This document shows positions 56,153-64,000 of a DNA stretch of 64,000 bases, in pieces; position 1 is the stretch's first letter, and each line of letters opens with the position of its first letter. Under the pieces are notes generated by a model. That model did no database searches, was not told where the DNA came from, and saw nothing but the letters and a program-made list of their open reading frames with translations. Position numbers and translations under genes: made by a program. Source of the DNA: Pycnococcus provasolii. Its lineage: Eukaryota; Chlorophyta; Pseudoscourfieldiophyceae; Pseudoscourfieldiales; Pycnococcaceae. The stretch spans positions 372,001-436,000 of the forward strand of contig OW568882.1 of NCBI GenBank assembly GCA_938743325.2, in the 5' to 3' direction.

Positions 56153-58621
56153 ATGGGCATGGGCGTTTTCTTCCGTGTCGGCCTCGTCCTGTCCGTTTTT
56201 CTAAAGGGACTCTTTCAGTCTTCGTTTGTGATGGTGGCTTTCGCGCAAGATACTACCACGTCGTCAAATCCAACTTCGTGCCCGTCGTCGTTAAGTGACC
56301 GAACCATCATCACGGTAGGAACGAACGGCCGAGTTAGTCCGTCAGTCAACACGACCTTGGATTTAGAAAATCCTGTCAGTCGCATACCGCCGCAGTACAT
56401 CACATCCGGGTGCCCGTACCGCGTCTCCATCAAGGCGAACACCGAAGCGTACTTCGCCATCACAAGGCCGGTGGGAAAACGCGTGCGCATCGAATGGGAC
56501 TACAGCTCCGAGGGAGGACTGCCCGTGCACGCACTCTCCTGGAACGGGCAGTGCTGCCAAGGAAGACACCCGTCAGCATCGCCGCCAAACACGTTCTACG
56601 CAGACAAAATACACGAGCCGCAGAAACACAGCGGCGACCTCGCGTTTCCGTTCAGCCCCACCGGAGAAGACTTCTACCACTGCAATGGCGCGTGCCGCAC
56701 CTACGACTTCAGAGAAAAGAGAGGGTCGCTGTTCATCACAGTCTCCGGCTTCTACGCGACGTCGGACGTCACGGGAGACATCACCGTTTTCGTCGAGGAA
56801 CCGCAAACTTTCATCAAGCCGCAGCAGATTGACGTGGTGAGGAGCTTGTACGACACCTGCTGTGCGAGTCGAAGGCCCCCGGACGCCAACTGGAGGTGGG
56901 CCGGCGGCGAGTCGAGCGACAGCGACGCAAAGCCGTACTGCGACTGGCTCCCGCTCAGGACATTCCCAAACGGCCTCGCCGGGAACGTCACGGACTGCAC
57001 TCAGGTGCCCGGCATCGTGTGCGACAGCGACGGCAACATCATCGAGCTGCTTTTACCCGAAGTTGGCTTGAAGTGCGAGCTGCCGACCAGCCTTGCGGAC
57101 CTCAAAAGCTTGCGCAAGGTGGACATGTCACGCAACCAGCTGTACGGAACGCTGCCTTTGGCGATCGCGTCGATGCCCAGTCTCGAGACGGTGCTGCTGT
57201 TCGAGAACCGATTCGCCGGCGTGACGCCGTGCTTTGCGAGTGACAGCCTCGAGGTGCTGCGGCTGGCGAACAACGACCTCGAGGGCAGCATCCCAGAGTG
57301 CTTCGGTCAGTCGAGGAGGCTCAACTGGATCGACCTCAGCTCGAACAAGCTCACCGGTGTCGTGCCTCAGCGCCTCGCGGAGAGCAAGACGCTCGCGATG
57401 GTCGACCTCGGGCTCAACCTGCTCACCGGCACGCTGCCGCCCACGCTGTGTGATCTTGGGCCGTCTCTGCTCTACCTGCGTCTCAGCCGCAACGACATCG
57501 ACGGTACCATTCCCAACTGCTATCTGAAGAGCTTCACGAACCTCGTGGAGCTCGACCTGAGCTACAATCGTCTGACGGGCATCCTCCCGTCACTGTCGCC
57601 CGAGCTCACGAAGCTACGCAGCCTTCGCCTGCAGCACAACCGCATGAGAGGAAGCGTCGTTACGCAATTCGATCAGATGGTCGAGTTCATGGCGCAAGGC
57701 GGGCAGGGACGCGCGGTAATCCTGCTCAACTCGAATCACTTCAGCGGCCCGCTGCCGTCGACCATCGAGAGCGTCATACACTCGCCGCTATTTTACGTCA
57801 TCCTGCAGATGGGAGGTAACCACTTCCGGTGTGACGATACCACGCACACATGGCCGCGCTTCGTGCGAAAGGTGCCGCTGCCACCAGATGTTCTCGGTTC
57901 GTGTGAGAAGGTGCCACGCCTCGACAAAATCAAGAGTGGTACGAAGAGCTTCGACGTCGCCACTCCCGTGGAGGTGATTGGCGAGGGCTTCGACCAGACG
58001 GACGACCTGAAGTGCATCTTCAAGAATGGCGATGTGGAACGCGAGGTTCCTGGCCTATTCGTGTCGTCCACCGAGGTGCATTGCTACCTGCCCAACGAAG
58101 CTATAGGAAAGGTGGATGGCAAGTCAATCAGCGCCAAAGCTGGTGCGAAGATTGGCGTGAGTGTGGCAAACTATGGAACTGACTACGCAACACTTGAGAG
58201 CGCGAATGAGTTTCTGTCATTCGAGCTCAAGTGCCCCAAGAGTTCCGCGGGCACCGAGTGCCAGTACACGCGTAAGGACACGTGCAGCGGTAATGGCGAT
58301 CCGAAGGATGATGGCGGATGCGCGTGCGACGGCGGCTACAAGGGTGGCAATTGCTCGAAGCGGAAGGGCGTGGACGAGACGCTGGCGCTCGCGGTTGGAC
58401 TCCCCGTCTGCCTTATCACGGTGGGCGCATGCATCTTCATCGCGTACATGATCCAGCGCGAACGGCGCGGCATACCGTTGTTCGACGCGCTCGACGACCT
58501 CGTGGAGCCGAACGCGATGCGTAGCGACAACTTTGCCAACTCGACGCCAATGCCGATGGAAGTTCGCATCGCCGAGAGAACGAGTCAAGGCAATGCGATC
58601 GTCGAGAGTGTTGAGAGGTGA
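56153..58621 (+). CDS. Single-pass surface protein: LRRs, IPT/TIG domain and EGF-like module
   Basis: 822 residues from ATG 56153. Signal peptide GVFFRVGLVLSVFLKGLF, then a Cys-containing N-terminal domain (~60-240). An LRR cap (CDWLPLRTF) is followed by plant-type LRRs from ~310 to 560 (LKSLRKVDMSRNQLYGTLP, LRLANNDLEGSIP, WIDLSSNKLTGVVP, LDLSYNRLTGILP). Next come an IPT/TIG fold (ATPVEVIGEGFDQTDDLKCI, ~605-700), an EGF-like module (CSGNGDPKDDGGCACDGGYK), a membrane helix (LALAVGLPVCLITVGACIFI) and a ~60-residue tail without kinase. The LRRs match plant receptor-like proteins, while IPT plus EGF is seen in animal and protist receptors. Probably a cell-surface recognition or adhesion protein. 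Confidence 0.85.
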   Translation: MGMGVFFRVGLVLSVFLKGLFQSSFVMVAFAQDTTTSSNPTSCPSSLSDRTIITVGTNGRVSPSVNTTLDLENPVSRIPPQYITSGCPYRVSIKANTEAYFAITRPVGKRVRIEWDYSSEGGLPVHALSWNGQCCQGRHPSASPPNTFYADKIHEPQKHSGDLAFPFSPTGEDFYHCNGACRTYDFREKRGSLFITVSGFYATSDVTGDITVFVEEPQTFIKPQQIDVVRSLYDTCCASRRPPDANWRWAGGESSDSDAKPYCDWLPLRTFPNGLAGNVTDCTQVPGIVCDSDGNIIELLLPEVGLKCELPTSLADLKSLRKVDMSRNQLYGTLPLAIASMPSLETVLLFENRFAGVTPCFASDSLEVLRLANNDLEGSIPECFGQSRRLNWIDLSSNKLTGVVPQRLAESKTLAMVDLGLNLLTGTLPPTLCDLGPSLLYLRLSRNDIDGTIPNCYLKSFTNLVELDLSYNRLTGILPSLSPELTKLRSLRLQHNRMRGSVVTQFDQMVEFMAQGGQGRAVILLNSNHFSGPLPSTIESVIHSPLFYVILQMGGNHFRCDDTTHTWPRFVRKVPLPPDVLGSCEKVPRLDKIKSGTKSFDVATPVEVIGEGFDQTDDLKCIFKNGDVEREVPGLFVSSTEVHCYLPNEAIGKVDGKSISAKAGAKIGVSVANYGTDYATLESANEFLSFELKCPKSSAGTECQYTRKDTCSGNGDPKDDGGCACDGGYKGGNCSKRKGVDETLALAVGLPVCLITVGACIFIAYMIQRERRGIPLFDALDDLVEPNAMRSDNFANSTPMPMEVRIAERTSQGNAIVESVER

Positions 58622-58837
58622 GAAGACGGATGGCGTCCTCTTCGAAACGTTCTTTTTTTCAAAAATGCAATCATCACACAAAATATATTCTTATCGCTCT
58701 TAACTTGGCACGTGGCACGTCCGGGAAAACCCACCCCATTCCCATTCCCATGATGGGCATGAATCCAACGACGGATCCACAGCGAAGAGAACCGTAGAGG
58801 GGGGAATGGTGATTGGAAGTAGCTTTCGGATACACGT

Positions 58838-59464
58838 TTAGTCTATGATGTAGTCGTCCAGCTGTGACTCGTCGTCGATGGTGACCTCCAGGACCTCCGG
58901 AATGCGCTGCTTCATGTATGTGCCGACGCGTGCTACGACGTCCTCGCGCTTGTGCCAAAACTTGCCCTTGAGGCTGAGCTTCACGAAGGGTCCGTCGAGT
59001 TCCGCGAGCGTCACCTCACCCGTGATTCCCACGCTTCGATCGAATATCTGCGCAAGCACAGTCTTACACTCCTCGAGCACGACGTCGATATTCTCCTCGC
59101 ACAGCTCCAGCTCTTCTGCGGCGTACTCGGGGTACGCGCAGAGGACACGAGTTGCGCTGCGGGTACCCATGGATCCCAGGGACACAGCGGAGACACACGA
59201 ACGAACTCTTGAGCCACAAGAGACAACAAGAGACACATGAGACAAACCAAGACTAGAGACAAACCGAGAACGACGAGACAACCCAGACGAGACAACCCGA
59301 GATTGCACCATAAAAGAACCACAAGACGAGGAGCAAGACGAGGTTGAGCGACCACTTGAGCGACACACTGAGGAGGAGCGACCACTTGAGACTGGTAGAC
59401 ACCGCCGAAACCGAAACGGCGTCAACGAGGACGAGGTGGAGAAGGAGGACAGCATCGCGGCCAT
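58838..59464 (-). CDS. NFU-like domain protein lacking the CxxC motif, plastid-targeted
   Basis: 208 residues from ATG 59464; codons upstream lead only to a TTG. The first ~105 residues are Ser/Arg-rich without acids (MAAMLSSFSTSSSLTPFRFR), a strong plastid transit candidate. Residues ~115-200 align with the C-terminal NifU/NFU domain: LELCEENIDVVLEECKTVL, VTLAELDGPFVKLSLKGKF and YMKQRIPEVLEV. In true NFU scaffolds the GxCxxC that holds the iron-sulfur cluster comes right after the KLxGx turn; here it is GKFWHKRED, so cluster binding by the usual ligands is not possible. It may be a regulatory or degenerate paralogue. A TTAGGG motif lies 97 bp upstream. Confidence 0.65.
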   Translation of the reverse strand: MAAMLSSFSTSSSLTPFRFRRCLPVSSGRSSSVCRSSGRSTSSCSSSCGSFMVQSRVVSSGLSRRSRFVSSLGLSHVSLVVSCGSRVRSCVSAVSLGSMGTRSATRVLCAYPEYAAEELELCEENIDVVLEECKTVLAQIFDRSVGITGEVTLAELDGPFVKLSLKGKFWHKREDVVARVGTYMKQRIPEVLEVTIDDESQLDDYIID

Positions 59465-59560
59465 GGGTGACAACAAAATAAAATGAGGCGGCGAGAATGA
59501 GAAAGAGGGAACCCAAACCGGAGGGAGAGATTTCCACCACCAAGACGATTACGAATACGA

Positions 59561-59572
59561 TTAGGGTTTAGG
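59561..59572. promoter_or_regulatory. Telomere-like motif upstream of NFU-like gene
   Basis: TTAGGGTTTAGG, followed by CCTAGGGTTA (59579-59586), about 97 bp upstream of ATG 59464. Confidence 0.4.
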
Positions 59573-59690
59573 TCCCCCTAGGGTTACTGAGAGCAGTCTC
59601 CCTCACCTGTCTCCCTCCCCCATGCATGATCAGGATAGGACATACAACTTTGCTCTCTTGCAATTCATTTTGTTACAACTTTACTTTAGT

Positions 59691-61982
59691 CTAGGAAAGG
59701 GTCGAAGGTACGTGCTCCTTCAGCAACTTCGCGTCACACTCCGTGACGTCGCCCTTGTACTGGCACTCCGCACCATCGACTAACACGTCGTACGGATGAG
59801 CAGTCTCGTGCCAGTCGATGATCAAGTGCACACGGTCACGCGTCGTGCTTGTGGGTTCATCGACACGAACGCGGTGCTTGATCATATTGTTGATCTCGAA
59901 CGCTTCTCCACGACGCGTCGGCACGCGAACGATATGGAATTTCCCCCCCTTTGCCTTCTCCACGTCGGCGTCCTCGCTCAGATGCTGAATTATCGCTGGA
60001 TTTGAGACCAGGATGTCAAAGTGAACGCCATCGTGCGTGTGAAGTGGAACGTGTAGGCGATGGCACTTGCTTACCCACGCGCCCCTATCCACGTGCTCGA
60101 GGATCTTCGCATCACCACTCATGAAGCTGAGCTGAACACGGCATGCGTGGTTCAGCAGAGGCGCATTGGCGCCGAGAATGGGCGAAAGCAGGTACTGCAT
60201 GATGGGGTACACCGCGTCGTGAAAGCGCTTCTCAAAGGGAAATGCGAAGAATCGATTTGCCGCGCGGTCGCTGAACATGAGATTGATCGTCGCTACGCCA
60301 GGCTTGAAGTGCTGAATGTTGCCCGCTCGGCCGACGAACCTGGCATTATCCTTCTGCCCAGGCCCGAATTCGTCCCAGTACTCCGGGTGCTCGTTCAGCA
60401 AATTGTCTAGAGGTGCAAGCAGTGACTCGGGCACCGTGCCAGCAGGAACGTAGAGCATGGGATTGTCAAGCTGCATGTCCGACGTGGTGCTGTGATCAAG
60501 CCTGCTTAGCTCATTCTTCGTCGAAATGTCCAGGTACGTCTTTGGTGACACGTTGGGGCTGGCATTCCCTGCCGTACCCCAATTCACCAGCTCACGGTAC
60601 GTCGACGCTGCGTCGATGTGCGGCGCAGCGACAACATTCAGCAAGCCTCTTGACTCCACGGTGCGGCGGAACAGCTGCTTGCCATCCGACAAACGCACGG
60701 CGACGATGTCCGCCGTTTTGTCCAACCTCGCGCGCTCTGCACGCGTTCCAAATTCCGAAACGCCCACATACGCAACACCGTCGATGACGCACACGCCCTT
60801 GAGGAAGGTTTGCTGAGGGTCGCGCCACAGCACGGAAATTTCCGGCTTGACACTTCCATCCTCGTCCGTCTCCTGCATTTGCTGCTGCTGCTGCTGCACG
60901 GGTGGAGAGAGGCGAAGAAGGGAACCCTCCCCAGAATCGAGCACGTACAGGCTTCTCGCGTCCGACGCCTGCACGATGCCGTGGCTGCTCTTTCCAAACC
61001 CACTCCACGACGCGCGAACTTTCTTCGTGTCCACGTCGAGCTGAACGAGCGTGCTTGACTTTCCCATGCGATGTAGCATCGCCCAGAATTGCTTGGAGTC
61101 GCCCGAATCGGCGGCAGCGATAGGCGAGATGGTGTTTACGTGGTCGTGGCGTGTGAACAGCTCGTGCTTCTGCCGCAGCTGCATGGTGTTGGCGTCCAGT
61201 TCAAGCACCGTTCCATCTTCGGTGGACGCGACGTACGCGACGCCGTGGTTCGTGTCGAGCACGGCGTCGTGAGCGAACCTCGACGGAATCACCACCTCGC
61301 GCAGTGTAATGCCAGGAGGTTGTGGAGGGTTTGCGGCGACGTTCAGCAGCCTTTCTATGGATTCTTTCGGGTGGTGGTTGTGCGGTCGACTGACCACCCA
61401 GAGCGTGTCTCCGTACGTTTCGTGCTTGGGTCCTGGAAATACGCCGTAGTACACGCCATCGCCCTCGTGTATGGTCGTTTCCTCGAACGTATCGACGTCG
61501 AGGTAAAACAGCCGATTGTGTGAAGCCAGCACAAGTTTGCGTGCTCTCGTAGGTGCCGTTGCACCGTCGTTCGACGGCAAAAGCTGCTGTGCCTCTCGTG
61601 TTTGCTTCTTCGGAATGTTATGTTCGGAACTTTGTTTATTTTTATTCACACCAAGCACGGCAAATGCGTTGCTGTCCCTGGGGATGGACCCCACTCCCGA
61701 TGATGTGTCCCTATGAGTCCTACTACTACTACGAGTACTCAAGTCTGATGTTGTAACTCGAGACGAGACCGAGAGAGTCCAAGAGAGCGCCATCGTGACC
61801 CACAGCACAAGGAACACAAAGAGAACTTTCCTGGAACGACGCTTTGAGAAGAACCCAAAGAAACACGACGACGACATTGATGACGGTGACGCGTGCTGTA
61901 TGGGCAGGAGCGGGATGCCATCCCCCCTGGCACTGGGTCCCCCCACGAGCGTGTAGCGGGACGACATGGCCACCGGCGCCAT
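59691..61982 (-). CDS. Type II membrane protein: beta-propeller plus Asp/Asn (Fe2OG) beta-hydroxylase domain
   Basis: 763 residues from ATG 61982. A membrane anchor (KVLFVFLVLWVTMALSWTL) lies at ~51-70 after a basic stretch, giving a lumenal body. Residues ~145-480 contain repeated beta-propeller blades (RLFYLDVDTFEE, TLWVVSRPHNHHP, GVAYVASTEDGTVLELD, SLYVLDSGEGSLLRLS, GVAYVGVSEFG). Residues ~585-740 match the aspartyl/asparaginyl beta-hydroxylase fold: DRGAWVSKCHRLHVPLHTHD, GEAFEINNMIKHRV with the second iron His, and DRVHLIIDWHE with the 2-oxoglutarate Arg. Such enzymes hydroxylate Asp/Asn in EGF-like modules in the ER/Golgi. The propeller fusion is unusual and may select substrates. Confidence 0.75.
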   Translation of the reverse strand: MAPVAMSSRYTLVGGPSARGDGIPLLPIQHASPSSMSSSCFFGFFSKRRSRKVLFVFLVLWVTMALSWTLSVSSRVTTSDLSTRSSSRTHRDTSSGVGSIPRDSNAFAVLGVNKNKQSSEHNIPKKQTREAQQLLPSNDGATAPTRARKLVLASHNRLFYLDVDTFEETTIHEGDGVYYGVFPGPKHETYGDTLWVVSRPHNHHPKESIERLLNVAANPPQPPGITLREVVIPSRFAHDAVLDTNHGVAYVASTEDGTVLELDANTMQLRQKHELFTRHDHVNTISPIAAADSGDSKQFWAMLHRMGKSSTLVQLDVDTKKVRASWSGFGKSSHGIVQASDARSLYVLDSGEGSLLRLSPPVQQQQQQMQETDEDGSVKPEISVLWRDPQQTFLKGVCVIDGVAYVGVSEFGTRAERARLDKTADIVAVRLSDGKQLFRRTVESRGLLNVVAAPHIDAASTYRELVNWGTAGNASPNVSPKTYLDISTKNELSRLDHSTTSDMQLDNPMLYVPAGTVPESLLAPLDNLLNEHPEYWDEFGPGQKDNARFVGRAGNIQHFKPGVATINLMFSDRAANRFFAFPFEKRFHDAVYPIMQYLLSPILGANAPLLNHACRVQLSFMSGDAKILEHVDRGAWVSKCHRLHVPLHTHDGVHFDILVSNPAIIQHLSEDADVEKAKGGKFHIVRVPTRRGEAFEINNMIKHRVRVDEPTSTTRDRVHLIIDWHETAHPYDVLVDGAECQYKGDVTECDAKLLKEHVPSTLS

Positions 61983-62047
61983 ATTTTAATACAGGTGACA
62001 GGAAAGTCGAAATGAACTTTCGAAATGACAAACCGAACTGCCGGCCG

Positions 62048-62086
62048 GTTAGGGGTTACGAGGGAATGGGGGTTAGGGGTTAGGGT
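62048..62086. promoter_or_regulatory. Telomere-like motif cluster upstream of hydroxylase gene
   Basis: TTAGGGGTTA, then GGTTAGGGGTTAGGGTTACG, 66-105 bp upstream of ATG 61982. Confidence 0.4.
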
Positions 62087-62577
62087 TACGGGTGAAGCGG
62101 GTGTACTGTAATTGTAGCGAGGATGTGAGATATTCACACCTGATACAGTATTCACCAAGAATCATCATGGCCAGCCGGTCATTTATTATTCGGCCAAGGC
62201 GTTTATTCGGCCAAGGCGTTTGTTTGGCCAGTCTATGTAGATGTTTGGCCAAGTAGTCAGTAAACATACATAACATAGTGGTAGTTGTTTTTGTAGGATC
62301 GCAGAGGTGGTCAAGTGACTGGCCTCATACTCGATTACTCTCATACCTATCGTAGGAAGTAGTACTATTCTGACCGACCTCATAGGGTAGCCTGAGCGCC
62401 GGACCTTGCCGAATGCATCGACTACAAATGGGCCTTGCCGACGGGCCTGGGCCTTGGCCTTGCCAAGAAGTACATAGGGGATACCAAGCAATAACAACCT
62501 CTTGGCAAGTCGAAGAAAACGTCTCAAAGTACAGTAAAGTTTACATACCGGGTACCAGGCCGCCACTCAGCCAGGTG

Positions 62578-62698
62578 GTTGGGAAACGTTGCAAATTCGA
62601 TGTTAAAAAAATTGTTAATTATGAATACAGGAATTCTCAACTCTCGCACATACATACATACATATCGGCCGAGTTGCGAGTCGGAATGCAGTTCTAAA
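62578..62698 (+). repeat. Dispersed repeat, copy B
   Basis: Matches the reverse complement of 12845-12992. Followed by CGGCCGGCC and by a CATTCCGAC at 62750-62758 that is inverted relative to GTCGGAATG at 62681-62689. Confidence 0.65.
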
Positions 62699-62870
62699 AG
62701 CACGGCCGGCCAGCTCGAATGCAACTGGTCTCGAAGGAATGCAACCCGACATTCCGACAACAGGCAACAACCCGACGGTGTTGCCTAATTACCGGCCTTA
62801 CGAAGTGAACCAGGCCGTTCGTTCGGGTCCCGTCCCACAAACCAAACCAACTCCTTCTCTCGCTCGCGCG

Positions 62871-64000
62871 ATGAAGCGTGCCGTGACCTACCTCTCGCGC
62901 CATGCTACCATGAAGGGAGGACGCGATAGCGTGGTAGTGTCTGACGCTGCTCACGCGGCCACTGCTATGCAGGAAATGGCACAAACGAGAAAGGCCGACA
63001 GTTTGTACGCCGAACAGGACTTGAACATTGTTCAAGTCGGGTCACAACGTGCGGAAGTCCCACGCACAATCATGATGGCAAGGAGAGAAGCTTTGTTGAA
63101 AGCGCCGTCGTCAAGAACCGAGGAAGACGTCGCACTTCTCGACGGCTTGCTTGACACGTGCAGGTTCGCAACAAAACTCGAAACCGTCAAAAGACACAGG
63201 CTGTGCGCCGCCGCGCTGTACGTCACCAAAAGTGAAGGAGACGTCGTGTTCAGACAAGGGGAAAGGGGGGAATACCTCTACCTCATCCTCTCCGGCGCAG
63301 TGCGTGTGCTCGTGCAGGCTGAGCCAGACGCAATCACCAGCACCAGCCCCACCAACAGTCAACGAGCACTGTCGCCAACCAGAACAGTCAGCCCAGACAT
63401 GGGCCATATGCTTGCCAAGGTGGAATCTTTCAACAAGGTCAAGGACGTCGCCACGCTGTACCCTGGTGACGCGTTCGGAGAACTTGCGCTCATGTCTGAG
63501 GACAGCAAAAGAACAGCTACCGTCGTGTGCACCGAGCCAAGCGAGTTTTTCATCATACGCCGCGAGGACTACCAGAACACAATCGCGGGAACCATCGGAA
63601 TCGTTGCGATGGAACGCGTGCGCCACATGAGGGGATGCACGATGCTTCGATCGGAAAAATTGAGCGTGCTGCAGGAAATTGCGCACATCTTGGTAACGAC
63701 CGCGCTGCCACGACGTGCGCTTGTGTACAAGCAGGGTGCCATCGCAGACCGCGTCTTCTTGATCACCAAGGGGCAGGTTAGCCTCGTGCGATACGTGAAC
63801 GCTCCCTCACCCACGGTGACCAACGCGAAGGGCAATATGACGGATCGCTCGTTTGGCCTCGTCTCAACCGATCGCATCGCAACAGCAGCACGAAAGAATC
63901 GCGCGGCTCATGCGCACCTTGACATGTACGGCGATTCGAAGTCGCGCGCTGAACAGCACGCGGAGGACCACAAAACTCGTGTCGTAAGCGAGGCTATGAA
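62871..64000 (+). CDS. Cyclic-nucleotide-binding protein, two cNMP domains (C-terminus outside window)
   Basis: From ATG 62871 the frame is open for 376 codons to the right edge. The first cNMP-binding fold (~95-255) has GDVVFRQGERGEYLYLILSG, then a Ser/Thr/Pro-rich insertion, and the phosphate-binding cassette YPGDAFGELALMSEDSKRTA with the key Glu and Arg. A second fold begins at ~275 (ALPRRALVYKQGAIADRVFL, then ITKGQVSLVRY) and its cassette, if present, lies outside. No membrane segment or kinase is visible so far. Tandem cNMP domains occur in PKA/PKG regulatory subunits and in protist proteins; which one this is cannot be told. Confidence 0.8.
   Translation, partial: MKRAVTYLSRHATMKGGRDSVVVSDAAHAATAMQEMAQTRKADSLYAEQDLNIVQVGSQRAEVPRTIMMARREALLKAPSSRTEEDVALLDGLLDTCRFATKLETVKRHRLCAAALYVTKSEGDVVFRQGERGEYLYLILSGAVRVLVQAEPDAITSTSPTNSQRALSPTRTVSPDMGHMLAKVESFNKVKDVATLYPGDAFGELALMSEDSKRTATVVCTEPSEFFIIRREDYQNTIAGTIGIVAMERVRHMRGCTMLRSEKLSVLQEIAHILVTTALPRRALVYKQGAIADRVFLITKGQVSLVRYVNAPSPTVTNAKGNMTDRSFGLVSTDRIATAARKNRAAHAHLDMYGDSKSRAEQHAEDHKTRVVSEAM

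Larger units (their letters stand above)
61983..62870. other. Intergenic region with telomere-like motifs and a dispersed repeat
   Basis: Contains TTAGGGG/TTAGGG motifs (62048-62086), a 16-bp tandem TTATTCGGCCAAGGCG (about 62185-62216), GGCC-rich CCTTG repeats (62440-62468) and dispersed repeat copy B (62578-62698). No gene supported. Confidence 0.5.

Overview
This window is nuclear DNA of a compact eukaryotic genome, most likely a small prasinophyte-type green alga; I infer this from gene content and cannot name the species. Plant or plastid markers include an isoamylase starch debranching enzyme, a PTST-like starch-binding protein, a MUR4-type UDP-arabinose 4-epimerase, a plant-type ZIP transporter fragment, a plastid-type MurD and an organellar PPR protein. 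Genes are nearly all intronless, densely packed and often tail-to-tail, with only about 60 bp between stop codons at 22.2 kb and 34.4 kb. Several starts were moved inward to a true ATG because the longest open frames begin at non-ATG codons.

Layout. 0-9 kb: acidic SPRY protein (cut by the left edge), bestrophin-like anion channel, a retroelement fossil between 32-bp direct repeats, a secreted Tyr/Gly-rich protein and a TrmA-like RNA methyltransferase. 9-13 kb: isoamylase and simple repeats. 13-20 kb is the accessory region: a PIF/Harbinger transposase with its acidic residues in place, a perfect 34-bp palindrome, a 114-bp repeat present twice, 5' pieces of a ZIP transporter, of a possible PB1-like protein and of EXO1, and a Fanzor/TnpB-like RNA-guided nuclease core abutting the EXO1 piece. 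20-29 kb: an SDR/enoyl-reductase fusion, a PPR protein, an LTA4H-type aminopeptidase, a pectin acetylesterase/Notum-like enzyme and a small secreted protein. 29-44 kb: UDP-arabinose epimerase, a possible histone-fold protein, PTST-like protein, FAM177-like and NECAP-like proteins, a truncated TTC27, retroelement debris, poly(A) polymerase and a kinesin. 44-64 kb: a GT29 sialyltransferase-like gene with a frame break, an EF-hand/DUF285 membrane protein, a small GPI-type protein, MurD, a tandem isochorismatase, a PAQR receptor, a Pro/Ser minisatellite, an LRR-IPT-EGF receptor, an NFU-like protein lacking CxxC, a propeller-Asp/Asn-hydroxylase and a cyclic-nucleotide-binding protein cut by the right edge.

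The strongest unexplained pattern is a telomere-like motif (TTAGGG units, one to eight per site) lying 40-220 bp upstream of at least nine start codons. The most interesting locus is the EXO1-fragment/Fanzor junction within the 16.6-19.9 kb mosaic. The starch pair (isoamylase, PTST-like) and the pair related to eicosanoid enzymes (SDR-PTGR3 fusion, LTA4H) are suggestive neighbours, not proven pathways.
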